Positions 1 to 8,727 of a stretch of DNA of 53,525 nt are shown in pieces. This stretch comes from CAZBBB01 sp964490005 (GTDB lineage Bacteria > Planctomycetota > B15-G4): the NCBI GenBank assembly GCA_964490005.1, contig CAZBBB010000012.1:1-53525 (forward strand). The letters run 5' to 3'. The notes below the pieces were generated by a model, which did no database searches, was not told the DNA's origin, and was given only the letters and a program-made list of their open reading frames with translations. The position numbers and the translations under genes were made by a program. Numbering within the stretch: the first letter of the stretch is position 1; the number at the start of each line of letters is the position of its first letter.

Positions 1-400
1 GGTAGGTGCCGGCCGCGTGCCAGGCCATGCGGATGAACAGGCCGCCGTAGTGGCCCCAGTCGGCCGGCCACCAGTCCTGCGAGGTCTTCATCAGCGTGAC
101 GAGGTCGCTCTTCAGCGCGGCGAGGTCGAGCTGGGCGAACTCCTTGGCGTAGTCGAAGTCCTCGCCGAGCGGATTGGAGGCCGGAGAGTTCTGGTGCAGG
201 ATCGACAGGTCGAGCTGGTTCGGCCACCAGTCCTGGTTGCTCATCGCGGCGGAGGGCGTGGCGTGCGGGCTGTCCATGGGGGCTCCGGAAACGGGTGCGG
301 GTGCGGGGGCAGCGTGCGGTCGGGGCGCGTCGTGCGAGGTCGCGCAGCCGGCGAGGCCCAGCGTCGCGAGCAGCGCGGTCGAGGTCAGCGTGCGGTTCAT
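1..400 (-). CDS. katG: Catalase-peroxidase KatG, N-terminal 133 residues (cut by window edge), with lipoprotein-type leader
   Basis: Bifunctional haem catalase-peroxidase that removes hydrogen peroxide. The reverse strand from the ATG at 400 reads as one open frame to the window edge. After residue 53 it matches the family start (MSNQDWWPNQLDLSILHQ), and the distal haem-pocket triad is visible as Arg124, Trp127 and His128 in FIRMAWHAAGTY. The Met-Tyr-Trp adduct residues and the proximal His lie outside the window. Unusually, about 52 residues precede the normal KatG start: a hydrophobic leader ending in a lipobox (L16-A17-G18-C19), then an Ala/Pro-rich linker. This predicts export and lipid anchoring, whereas most KatG is cytoplasmic. 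An internal start at Met53 would give a classical cytoplasmic form. The gene is divergent from oxyR across a 111-bp region containing an OxyR-like site, so peroxide induction is likely. Confidence 0.95.
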   Translation of the reverse strand, partial: MNRTLTSTALLATLGLAGCATSHDAPRPHAAPAPAPVSGAPMDSPHATPSAAMSNQDWWPNQLDLSILHQNSPASNPLGEDFDYAKEFAQLDLAALKSDLVTLMKTSQDWWPADWGHYGGLFIRMAWHAAGTY

Positions 401-476
401 GGTCGGCTCCTTGGCGGTGCGGTGGGAGGGGGCGAGCGACGGCCTCCACCATCGGATCCGCGAACTGATCCGTCCA

Positions 477-513
477 ATACTTCGTTTGGATGGATCTGAT
501 AGCCTGCGGCTAT
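477..513. promoter_or_regulatory. Probable OxyR binding site between katG and oxyR
   Basis: The 37 bases read ATAC-N7-GGAT-N7-ATAG-N7-CTAT. The OxyR consensus is four tetranucleotides, ATAG-N7-CTAT-N7-ATAG-N7-CTAT, and here 13 of the 16 defined positions match with exact spacing. The right half (499-513) is a perfect ATAG-N7-CTAT, and its last bases overlap the oxyR start codon. A 9/10 inverted repeat (arms 468-477 and 486-495) lies over the left half. This placement fits autorepression of oxyR and activation of the divergent katG. No clear -35/-10 pair was chosen by eye. Confidence 0.75.
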
Positions 514-1480
514 GCATCCCGGGCCCCACCCGTTCACCCTGCGGCAGTTGCAGTACGCGGCGGCCGTGGCCGAGCTGCTCAGCTTCCGCAAGGCGGCCGA
601 GCGCTGCGGCGTGTCGCAGCCGGCGCTCAGCGCGCAGCTCGCGCAGCTGGAGTCTGCGCTGGGCCTGCGCCTGTTCGAGCGCAACCGGCGGCGCGTGCTC
701 GTCACGCCGGCCGGGCGCGAGTTCCTGCAGCGCGCGGCGGCCATCCTGCGCGGCGCCGACGATCTGCTCGAGTCGGCGCGCGGCGCCGGCGACCCGCTGG
801 CGCGCACGCTGCGCGTGGGCGTCATACCGACCGTTTCGGCCTACCTGCTGCCGCACGTCGCGCCCGCGCTGCGCGACGGGCACACGCAGCTCGCGCTGCG
901 CTGGGTCGAGGGCACGACGCCGCGCCTGGTGCGCGAACTGCACGCCGGCGAACTCGACGCGCTGCTGCTCGCGCTCGAGGCCGAGCTGGGCGAGGTCGAG
1001 CACCAGATCATCGCCCGCGACTCCTTCGTGCTGGCCGCGGCCGAGGGCGACCCGCTCGCGCGCGGACGCGGGCGCGTGCGCGCGGCCGACCTGGCCGGCG
1101 CGAGCGTGCTCGTGCTCGACGAGGAGCACTGCTTCGGCGCCCAGGCGCAGGCCTTCTGCTCGAAGGGCCGGGCGCGCGTCGACGAGTTCCGCGCGACGAG
1201 CATCGCCACGCTGGTGCAGATGGTGGCCGGCGGCGCGGGGCTGACGCTGCTGCCCGAGCTTGCCGTGCCGGTCGAGGTGCCGCGCGCGGGTCTCGCGGTG
1301 CGCCGCTTCGCCGACCCCGAGCCCTTCCGCACGATCGGCCTCGTCTGGCGCGCCGGCAGCCCGCTGGCCCCGGCGCTGCTCCAGGTCGCCGCGACGATGC
1401 GCGCGGCCTACCCGGGCGGCAAGCCGGCGGCGCCGAAGGCGGGCGGCATGCCGCGCAGGAAGCCGCGCGCGCGGAAGTGA
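512..1480 (+). CDS. oxyR: LysR-family peroxide sensor OxyR
   Basis: Transcription factor that senses hydrogen peroxide through a reversible disulfide. The 322-residue length fits the LysR family. A winged helix-turn-helix lies at about residues 8-66 (SFRKAAERCGVSQPALSAQ, then LGLRLFER and TPAGREFL), followed by a periplasmic-binding-like effector domain. Two features separate it from generic LysR proteins. First, Cys207 and Cys216 occur as HCFGAQAQAFC with the same nine-residue offset as the redox pair Cys199/Cys208 of E. coli OxyR. Second, it is divergent from katG with an OxyR-like site in between. The C-terminus is basic (KPRARK). The ATG at 512 was chosen because translation from it gives the standard family N-terminus; this start lies inside the operator. 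Confidence is high for family and good for function. Confidence 0.93.
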   Translation: MHPGPHPFTLRQLQYAAAVAELLSFRKAAERCGVSQPALSAQLAQLESALGLRLFERNRRRVLVTPAGREFLQRAAAILRGADDLLESARGAGDPLARTLRVGVIPTVSAYLLPHVAPALRDGHTQLALRWVEGTTPRLVRELHAGELDALLLALEAELGEVEHQIIARDSFVLAAAEGDPLARGRGRVRAADLAGASVLVLDEEHCFGAQAQAFCSKGRARVDEFRATSIATLVQMVAGGAGLTLLPELAVPVEVPRAGLAVRRFADPEPFRTIGLVWRAGSPLAPALLQVAATMRAAYPGGKPAAPKAGGMPRRKPRARK

Positions 1481-1487
1481 GCGCCGC

Positions 1488-4400
1488 TCAGCGCCGCACG
1501 CGCACCGGGAAGGGCGGCTGGACGGGCTGGCGCGGCGGGTTGGCCTGCAGCTCGGCCATGACCTCCGCGATGGCGCGCTCGAGTTGCGGGTCGCGGCCGC
1601 CCACGCACAGCGCCGGGAGCTGCTCGACCTCGATGTCGGGCGGCACGCCGACGTTCTCGACGCCGAAGCCCTCCTCCTCGGTCCAGAAGCCGAGGTTCGG
1701 CGCGGTGACCATGCCGCCGTCCATCAGTTCGGGGAAGCCGAGGATGCCGACCAGCCCGCCCCAGGTCGGCCGGCCGATGAGCTTGCCCAGCTCGAACTTG
1801 CGCCACATCCACGGCAGCAGGTCGCCGCCCGAGCCGGCGTTCTCGTCGATGAGCATGACCTTGGGGCCGAAGATCGCGGCCTGCGGCGTGGTGAAGCTCT
1901 TGCCGTAGCGCGTGGCCCAGCTCGCGATGTAGGGCCGGCGCAGGATGTCGATGTAGTAGTCGGCCACCGAGCCGCCGCCGTTGAAGCGCTCGTCGACGAT
2001 GATCGCCTCGCGGTCCGACTGCGGGAAGAAGTAGCGCTTGAAGTAGGTGAAGCCGAGGTCGGCCGTGTCGGGCACGTGCACGTAGGCCACGCGGCCGTTC
2101 GTGGCGGCCGTCACCTTCGCGATGTTGCCCTCGACCCAGTCGCGGTTGCGCAGCGCGGCTTCGTCTTCGATCGGCACGACGGACACGGTGCGCGACTCGC
2201 TGCCGTCGGCGTTGGGCCCCACCGTCAGCTCGACGAGCTTGCCGGCGGTCTTCTCGAAGCGCGCGAAGACGTTCTCGTCGGCGCGCAGCTCGCGGCCCTG
2301 CACCGCGAGCAGATACTCGCCGGCGCGCACCGCCACGCCCGGCTCGGTGAGCGGGGCGCGCAGCTCGGGCGTCCAGTTCAGGCCGCCGTAGACCTTGGCG
2401 AAGCGGTAGCGGCCGTCGGCGATCTCGAAGTCGGCGCCGAGCAGGCCGCCGGGGATGCGCTCGGGCGAGCTCAGCGAGTCGCCGCCGCCGTTGTAGCTGT
2501 GGCCGACGGCCAGCTCCGAGCAGAGCCAGCGGATGACGCGCGAGAGGTCGCGGCGCGTCGTGAGGTGCGGCAGGAAGCGCTCGTACTTGCTGCGCATGGC
2601 AGGCCAGTCGGCGCCGTGCATGCCCGGGTCGTAGAAGCAGTCGCGGTTGATGCGCCAGACCTCGTCGTAGATCTGCCGCCACTCGACGCGCGGGTCGATC
2701 TTGACCTCGATCGCGTCGAGGGCCAGCTTGCCGGCGCTGGTGTCGATCGGCCCGGCGACCGGGCGCACCCACCAGCCGCCCGGCGTGGCGATGAGCGCCT
2801 TCTCACCCTTGGCCGACAGCTCGAAGCCGGTGACGCCGGCGAGCAGTTGCGTCTCCTTGCGCTCCTTGAGGTCGAAGCGCGTCAGCGCGCCGCTCGGCGG
2901 GCCGCCGTCGCCCGCGAAGGCCTGCCGCTCGGCCTTCAGATAGAGGAGCTGCCCCTCGGCGCCCGGAGCGAGGTCGGAGTACCAGCCCGCGCCGAGCGGC
3001 ACCGCGACGATGCGCTGCGCGAGGCCCTCGAAGTCGATCTTGACGGGCGCGGGGGCGTCCTTGGCGTCGGGCTTGGCATCGTCCTTGGCGCCATCGGTCT
3101 TCGCGCCGTCGGCGTCGCCGGCCGCGGCGTCGCCGCTCTTCGCAGAATCGCCGGCATCGCCGTTCGCGCCGTCGCCGCTCTTCGCCGCGTCGCCCGCGGC
3201 CGCATCGCCGTCCTTCGCCGCCTTGTCGTCACCCTCGCCGTCACTCTCGCCCTCATCGTCCTTCTTGTCATCCTTCACTTTCTCCTCGTCGCTCTCCTTC
3301 GCGAAGGGCGAGGGGGTGTCCTTGGCGAGCGTGACGAGGTAGAGCGCGTTGGTGCGCTCGATGTCGGCGCTGGCCTGGGAGAACCAGGTGAGGAAGGGCC
3401 CGGCGTCGGTCGAGGCCGCCAGCCAGAGGTATTTGCCGCCGGCGTCGAAGACCGGCTCGGAGGCGTCCGAGAGTCCGTCGGTGAGCGCGTGCGAGGCGCC
3501 GGTCTGCACGTCGTGGATCTCGACGCGCGAGAAACCCGTCGGGCCGGCCAGCGTGTACGCGATCCAGCGCGAGTCGGGCGACCAGTGGTGGGTGAGCGTC
3601 GGGAAGACGCCGTAGATCGGCTCCTGCGCGACCTTCGTGCTGGCGCCGCTCTCGACCTGCAGCCGCCACAGCGCGCGCGCGTTGTCGACGAAGGAGAGGT
3701 GCTTGCCGTCGGGCGACCAGCGCAGGCCCTCGTAGAAGCCGGCGCCCTGAAGCGGCAGGTCGCGGCGCTCGCCCTTGCCGTCCTGGCTCGCGAGCACGAG
3801 GCGGTTCTCGCCGCTCTCGTCGGAGAACCACGCGATCGTGCGGCCGTCGGGCGACCAGGCCGGATAGCGCTCGTTGGCGCCGGGCGTCGAGGTGAGGTGG
3901 CGCGGGTCGCCCTTCTCGGCCGGCACGGTGACGATCTCGCCGCGGAAGCCGAAGGCGACGCGCGCGCCGCTCGGCGAGATCGAGGCGCTGCGCACATAAC
4001 TCTCGCCGTGCACGAAGCGCGGGCGCGTCTCGAGCAGGTCGGCCGCGACGGAGATCGCCAGCGGCGCGCTCTTGTTGTCGCGCGGCTCGAAGACGTGCAG
4101 GCGGCCGGCCTGCTCGTAGACGATGCGCCCGCCGCCGGTCGCGGCGTCCGCGACGTGGTAGTCGGGGTGGAAGGTGTGCTGCGTGACGGCGCCGCCGGTG
4201 GCGATCCTGGAGTCGCCCGTGCCGGGGCCGCGGCTGCCGCGGCGCGCTGAGGCCGGGTCCCACGAGAACAGGTTGAACTCGCCCTCGCGGTCCGAGCGGA
4301 AATACAGCTTGCCGTCGACCCACATCGGGTCGGTGTCGTTGCAGCGGCCGGCGGGCTGGGGCACCTGGCTCACCGAGCGGTCGGCGAGGTCCATGACCCA

Positions 4401-5063
4401 GATGCGCGAGGCGGTGCCGCCGCGGTAGTTCTTCCACTGCGCGAAGACTTCGCGCTGCGGGAGGTAGGCGAGGTGCTTGCCGTCGGGCGAAAGCTCGGCC
4501 TTGGCGCACGAGGGCAGCTCGTACGAGACGGGGAAGCCGCCCGCGACGTCCACGCGGAAGAGCTGCGAGAAGCGGCGCGTGAAGGAGTCGCGCTGCGAGG
4601 TGAAGAGCACCTGCGCGCCGTCGGGGGTGACGCCCTGCACGAGGTCGCTGCCGGGGTGCCAGGTCAGGCGCCGCGGCTGCCCGCCGCCGACCTCGACGAG
4701 GTAGACGTCGAGGTTGCCGTCGTACTCGCCGGTGAAGGCGATCGTCGTTCCGTCGGGCGAGAAGCGCGGCCGCAGCTCGCGCCCCGGGTGCGTGGTGAGT
4801 CGCCGCGCGTTGCCGCCGTCGCGGTCGGCGACCCACAGGTCCTCGGCGTAGATGAAGGCCACGTGCTCGGCGCTGATCGCGGGCTGCTCGAGCATGAGGG
4901 TGGGGGGCGCGTCGGTTGCCGGCGCGGCGGCGGGCGGCGCGGGGGCCGCGAGTGAGGCGGCGATGGCAGCGCTGGCCGAAGCGTTCGGTGCCGGCGCAGG
5001 CGAGGCGGCCGGGTCCGAAGCGAGGAGCGCGTAGACGAGCAGCGACGGCAGGGCGAAGGGCAT
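1488..5063 (-). CDS. Tricorn-like S41 serine peptidase, exported
   Basis: Tricorn proteases are large peptidases acting on oligopeptides; bacterial homologues are often exported. From Met at 5063 the protein has about 1191 residues: a signal peptide (MPFALPSLLVYALLASDPA), an Ala/Pro-rich linker, two beta-propeller sections built of WD40-like/PD40 blades (many SPDG-x-x-IAF/W repeats), then the C1, PDZ and tail-specific protease domains. Catalytic candidates are His855 (VGHSYNGGG) and the nucleophile Ser1078 (NAGSGGD). A low-complexity Asp/Lys/Ala insert of about 90 residues (made of units such as AAGDAAKSGD) separates the propellers from the protease half. The open frame extends upstream to 5198, but the start at 5063 places the signal peptide at the N-terminus. 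It is convergent with oxyR (7-bp gap) and appears monocistronic. Confidence 0.9.
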   Translation of the reverse strand: MPFALPSLLVYALLASDPAASPAPAPNASASAAIAASLAAPAPPAAAPATDAPPTLMLEQPAISAEHVAFIYAEDLWVADRDGGNARRLTTHPGRELRPRFSPDGTTIAFTGEYDGNLDVYLVEVGGGQPRRLTWHPGSDLVQGVTPDGAQVLFTSQRDSFTRRFSQLFRVDVAGGFPVSYELPSCAKAELSPDGKHLAYLPQREVFAQWKNYRGGTASRIWVMDLADRSVSQVPQPAGRCNDTDPMWVDGKLYFRSDREGEFNLFSWDPASARRGSRGPGTGDSRIATGGAVTQHTFHPDYHVADAATGGGRIVYEQAGRLHVFEPRDNKSAPLAISVAADLLETRPRFVHGESYVRSASISPSGARVAFGFRGEIVTVPAEKGDPRHLTSTPGANERYPAWSPDGRTIAWFSDESGENRLVLASQDGKGERRDLPLQGAGFYEGLRWSPDGKHLSFVDNARALWRLQVESGASTKVAQEPIYGVFPTLTHHWSPDSRWIAYTLAGPTGFSRVEIHDVQTGASHALTDGLSDASEPVFDAGGKYLWLAASTDAGPFLTWFSQASADIERTNALYLVTLAKDTPSPFAKESDEEKVKDDKKDDEGESDGEGDDKAAKDGDAAAGDAAKSGDGANGDAGDSAKSGDAAAGDADGAKTDGAKDDAKPDAKDAPAPVKIDFEGLAQRIVAVPLGAGWYSDLAPGAEGQLLYLKAERQAFAGDGGPPSGALTRFDLKERKETQLLAGVTGFELSAKGEKALIATPGGWWVRPVAGPIDTSAGKLALDAIEVKIDPRVEWRQIYDEVWRINRDCFYDPGMHGADWPAMRSKYERFLPHLTTRRDLSRVIRWLCSELAVGHSYNGGGDSLSSPERIPGGLLGADFEIADGRYRFAKVYGGLNWTPELRAPLTEPGVAVRAGEYLLAVQGRELRADENVFARFEKTAGKLVELTVGPNADGSESRTVSVVPIEDEAALRNRDWVEGNIAKVTAATNGRVAYVHVPDTADLGFTYFKRYFFPQSDREAIIVDERFNGGGSVADYYIDILRRPYIASWATRYGKSFTTPQAAIFGPKVMLIDENAGSGGDLLPWMWRKFELGKLIGRPTWGGLVGILGFPELMDGGMVTAPNLGFWTEEEGFGVENVGVPPDIEVEQLPALCVGGRDPQLERAIAEVMAELQANPPRQPVQPPFPVRVRR

Positions 5064-5226
5064 CGCGAGAATCCCGGCAGGGGAGCGGAAGGCGCGCGAG
5101 GATAGCCCCCGCCGCCGAGCTGCCGCGAACGGCGCGAGCATGGCGATGCGGCCCGCGCCGACGATCCCGTCCGCCGCGCGCGGCCGCGGCCCAGCCATCG
5201 CTGTCGCCCCTGCGCGGCGCCTCGCA

Positions 5227-5256
5227 TTGACGCGCCGCCCCCGTTTCCGCTAGCGT
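5227..5256 (+). promoter_or_regulatory. Candidate promoter of tRNA-fMet
   Basis: A TTGACG -35 element at 5227-5232 is followed 18 bases later by TAGCGT at 5251-5256, about 60 bases upstream of the mature tRNA 5' end. The -35 is one mismatch from consensus; the -10 is weak (3 of 6) but typical of high-GC genomes. Called by eye only. Confidence 0.5.
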
Positions 5257-5314
5257 CCACCCCTCGGACGCGCAGGGTTCACCGGAACCCCTCGACCAGC
5301 GCGCCCGACCCGGT

Positions 5315-5391
<77 letters not shown>

Positions 5392-5473
5392 CCTCCACAG
5401 CGGCGCATTGCCTTCGTTGCAAGAGGGTCTGCCCCGCAGATTTCGCAATCGCTTGCTTGGACACTGCGAGCGC

Positions 5474-6187
5474 ATGTGTGCAGTGCACTCCTGGCTGAAC
5501 TGCGGTCTCCGGCATGCGGATGACGGCACGAATCAGGTTCCACGGTTGATTGATGCTCTGTCGGCCTGGTTGGCAACGATCACGACTAGTCAAGTTCGCG
5601 ACATTGTAGTTGCGATCGCGACCGCCATGACGGCTTGGGCTGCGTGCCGCGGCCTGACGACGTGGCGCAAGTCGATGCACGGGAAGGCCAACTTCAACCT
5701 CGCTCGGAGCTTGCTTCGAGCGACGTACGACGTGCGCGACTTGTTCTGGTTTGTTCGCACTAGATACGTGAGAGGGTCCGAGTTGGGCTCGGAGGTCGAC
5801 GATGCTGATGGCGGAGGCACGCGCCTCACGATTGATGAACGCCATGAGCGCGCGCTGCAGAATCGCATGTATCGGTTCTACAAGGCGCTCTCCGCGATGG
5901 AAGTGCACGTCCGCGAGGCAGAGGTTCTTTGGGGGCCAGAGGCAGAGACTGCAATGGCCGATATTCGTCGTCTCGCAGAGGACGTGAGGTTTGCGCACTT
6001 CGAGTGGTTGGAAATCAACCGCGAGCGGTCGCCTGACGATAGACGTGGGTCGCTCAAAGAGCGACAGGAGATCAGCTCGCGAGCGTTCTGTACTCAGGAA
6101 CGCGACGACGAGTACTCAGTGAGAATGATCGCGCTTGTGCAGCGCATGGAGAGAATTGCGCTCCCCTACCTACGGACCAGAGCATGA
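5474..6187 (+). CDS. Hypothetical helical protein with possible membrane anchor
   Basis: I do not recognise the family. From the ATG at 5474 it is 237 residues. A hydrophobic stretch near residues 35-55 (VRDIVVAIATAMTAWAA) is followed by WRKSMHGKANFNLARSLLRATYDVRD, which looks like a short anchor or amphipathic helix leading into a long alpha-helical cytoplasmic domain rich in Arg/Glu (FEWLEINRERSPDDRRGS). No catalytic motif is visible. Codon use is less GC-biased than upstream genes, consistent with recent transfer. The frame is open further upstream to a TTG at 5408, but that start has no support. An ATG at 5516 is in a different reading frame. It lies directly after tRNA-fMet. Confidence 0.6.
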   Translation: MCAVHSWLNCGLRHADDGTNQVPRLIDALSAWLATITTSQVRDIVVAIATAMTAWAACRGLTTWRKSMHGKANFNLARSLLRATYDVRDLFWFVRTRYVRGSELGSEVDDADGGGTRLTIDERHERALQNRMYRFYKALSAMEVHVREAEVLWGPEAETAMADIRRLAEDVRFAHFEWLEINRERSPDDRRGSLKERQEISSRAFCTQERDDEYSVRMIALVQRMERIALPYLRTRA

Positions 6188-6577
6188 ACGAATTCGGTTG
6201 CGCGCATTGAGACGAGATCTCCAAGAGCCGTTTCCGATTGTCGTAGTCTCGGTGGGAGCTGCCAGCCACCGCAGGGGATACTGGATTTCGCCGGTCTCGG
6301 GGCCGTCGCGGACAATCAGGCTGCCACGCTCTGAGCCTTCAAGGCCCGCGGCCGCGCAGCGTCGAACGCACGGGGAGAGCGATTGCCCATCAGTTCATCC
6401 CCGCCGGGCTCAGGACGCAGAGCCATGGCGCGGTAATTCGCAGACTGCTGCGCGTGAGGCCCTGCGCTGGGGGAGGGTACATGACACAAAGGAAAAGCTG
6501 TGGCGCGCATGCCGCTCGCTTGAGTGCGCCAAGCACCATGGCACTACGCAGCGCGACAATGCGCATGGAGCTTCAGA
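6188..6577. other. Intergenic, no gene recognised
   Basis: About 390 bases of mixed composition. Short frames exist, but none has a recognisable product, a good ribosome site or consistent codon bias. It ends with the ribosome site (GGAG at 6567-6570) of the next gene. It may hold a decayed gene; nothing firmer can be said. Confidence 0.4.
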
Positions 6578-8536
6578 ATGAACATGAGGACAAAGGTACA
6601 ATTGAGCTGGCCCTTGAGCACTCGACAGGCGCTTCGAGAGTGCTTTTTCATGTGTCGGAACCCAGTGCGTGTTCTTGCTGGTCAGTGTGCGATCGTTCTA
6701 GTTGCATCACGTGCCATCGCTCAGGCCCAAGAGGGCCGGGTCGTCGCAATAAACGCCCGCTACGCGGTCACAGTGCCTGAGTCTTGGTCCGTGTTGGCGA
6801 ACAATCGAATGGACCGGCTGAAAGCAGTGACAGCCGGGGATCTTTCCCCGAGGTCGGGTCTTGTGTTTCAGGCGAATTCGCTAAACGACGATGGCCAGGT
6901 CATCGGGCAGGTGCAAATCCACGTCTACCCATCGAGCGGGACGACTCAGGAGGCTATGCGCAACATGTCGTCCGACGATCTAAGTGCATTCAACGACAGC
7001 CTGCGAAGTGCCGCCGTTCTCAATGTTGCAGGGTTCGTGCGTTGGTTCGAAGCAGAGATGCGGTCGGTGAATGGAGTGGTAATTCTCAGGTCTGGCTATG
7101 AACGCAAGAATCCCGAGCACTCGAGCAACATGCAGGTCTCGCGTTACGGCATATTGGACCGCGAGCATTCGTTCGCGCTGTTGTTCTCGTGGCGTTCCGA
7201 CCATCCAGAGCTTGAGGCGTTGTCGGAAGCGATTATTGGGACGATGACCACAAACGGCACGCCGGGGCCGCTGAAGTGGACTTCTGAAGTCGAGGTGGAC
7301 TCCCTGAAAGCGAGTCGTAGCAGCCAATCAACGTCAACTGCACACCGCCTGCAATGGGAAGCAGACCTGCGCGCGCTGATCGTCGAAGTCAACGCCCTGG
7401 GGAGTGGCTCTACACTCTCGGAAGTCGGACTTGAGATCGCAACGCCCGAACGTGCGACGGCAGACTTTCGGGCAATGCAGTCACTCTTCAATGAGGACTC
7501 ATTTCCTGAGGCGTTTCTCGCACTCTATGAGGGCTTGGGGATGACTGCCCCTGGCGAGACCGTCGGTAGCCGTCTCGACATGCTGTTCGACAACCCCTTC
7601 GATGGGCGGACTGCGTATTACGATCATTCTCGGCAAGCAATCGTCGTGCGAGCCGAGCTGCTCGCAGCTGAATCTGACCCGGGGCGCATACTGCTTCACG
7701 AACTCGGGCATGCCAAGCTCGATAGGCTGGTCGGAATTGAGTCGTATTGCAGAGCTGGCGACCGAACTTGGGATGGCGCTAAGACTCTGCGCTCCCTACT
7801 TGAGGGCTACGCAGAGCTGATCGCAGTGGCAGTCGTTGCTCGCCGCGAGGGACTCGATCTCGCGGAGGGCATCGATATGGGCTTGCTCCGCGTTCGAGAG
7901 GGCGCCAGCGCGGTGGGTTCGGCCCCGTACCTCAACGGCTTGCGCCTACTCATTGCGGACTATCGCAGTGGTGGCTGGGATGCGGTCAATAGCAGACTGC
8001 TTCATCGAGTCGCATCGAGCGAGCAACTTCTTCATGCCGAGAAGCGCGCCTCAGATCAGCCATCACAGGTTCCAATTCCCTACAGGCTGCTTGAGCAAGT
8101 GCCGTTTCATTCGGATACGGTCGGTGAGATAGGAATCGAACTAATACTATTGTCTGGAGGAGCGACCGAAGCGGAGGCGACAATCGCATCCGTCGGGTGG
8201 GATGGGGATGCGCTGCACGTGTATTCTTTCGGAAAGGAAGTGTACGGGTGCATATGGCGAAGCGTGTGGGATCGGGAAATGGATGCTAAACAATTCGTGG
8301 AGTGTGCTGTTGGTCTTAGCGTGCGTGGTGACTTCTCGATTCGTGGGCGCGTTGTGGATTGGAGCTGTGGGACAACTCCAGCTTTGGCCGAGGTCGCCCG
8401 AGTTGCCCTAGCTATGCATCCAGTCGATGCGTACACAGCCATCAATCCAGAGGATGCTGCTAGCACTTCAGTCGTGGAGAGAAATCTTGAGTCGAAACTT
8501 CTCTACAAAGAGCTAACGACGGAATCTCCTCGGTGA
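6578..8536 (+). CDS. Exported HEXXH zinc metallopeptidase-like protein of unknown family
   Basis: A 652-residue protein with a zinc peptidase signature: HELGH at residues 374-378 (LLHELGHAKLDRL), followed by LLEGYAELIAVA about 35 residues later, whose Glu could be the third ligand as in gluzincins. The N-terminus has a hydrophobic signal segment (VLAGQCAIVLVASRAIAQAQ) with a plausible cleavage after AIA. Residues about 55-220 form a separate domain beginning YAVTVPESWSV, resembling small PsbP/DUF1795-type folds by general pattern only. The start at 6578 has GGAG seven bases upstream; a later ATG at 6650 gives a tighter signal peptide and is an alternative. Base composition is lower in GC than the flanking chromosome. 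Zinc binding and secretion are inferred; the substrate is unknown. Confidence 0.65.
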   Translation: MNMRTKVQLSWPLSTRQALRECFFMCRNPVRVLAGQCAIVLVASRAIAQAQEGRVVAINARYAVTVPESWSVLANNRMDRLKAVTAGDLSPRSGLVFQANSLNDDGQVIGQVQIHVYPSSGTTQEAMRNMSSDDLSAFNDSLRSAAVLNVAGFVRWFEAEMRSVNGVVILRSGYERKNPEHSSNMQVSRYGILDREHSFALLFSWRSDHPELEALSEAIIGTMTTNGTPGPLKWTSEVEVDSLKASRSSQSTSTAHRLQWEADLRALIVEVNALGSGSTLSEVGLEIATPERATADFRAMQSLFNEDSFPEAFLALYEGLGMTAPGETVGSRLDMLFDNPFDGRTAYYDHSRQAIVVRAELLAAESDPGRILLHELGHAKLDRLVGIESYCRAGDRTWDGAKTLRSLLEGYAELIAVAVVARREGLDLAEGIDMGLLRVREGASAVGSAPYLNGLRLLIADYRSGGWDAVNSRLLHRVASSEQLLHAEKRASDQPSQVPIPYRLLEQVPFHSDTVGEIGIELILLSGGATEAEATIASVGWDGDALHVYSFGKEVYGCIWRSVWDREMDAKQFVECAVGLSVRGDFSIRGRVVDWSCGTTPALAEVARVALAMHPVDAYTAINPEDAASTSVVERNLESKLLYKELTTESPR

Positions 8537-8727
8537 CGATGATGCGGGCCGGCGGCAGTTACGTACCGCATCGTTAAGGGCTTATCGTCGAATCGGCCGA
8601 AGGCCATTCCGGGACCAAAGTGTTCATCAATGTGTGCGGCAGATGTCCCGGCGACTGCCCCTATCTAGCCATCGTGGCTTACAGAGTCCGATTCAACTCC
8701 GCGTCGTGCGACCACGGGCTTGGTCTG

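Noticed and set aside
5408..5473. TTG start for the first accessory gene at 5408
   Set aside because: No ribosome site and no conserved residues before the ATG at 5474.
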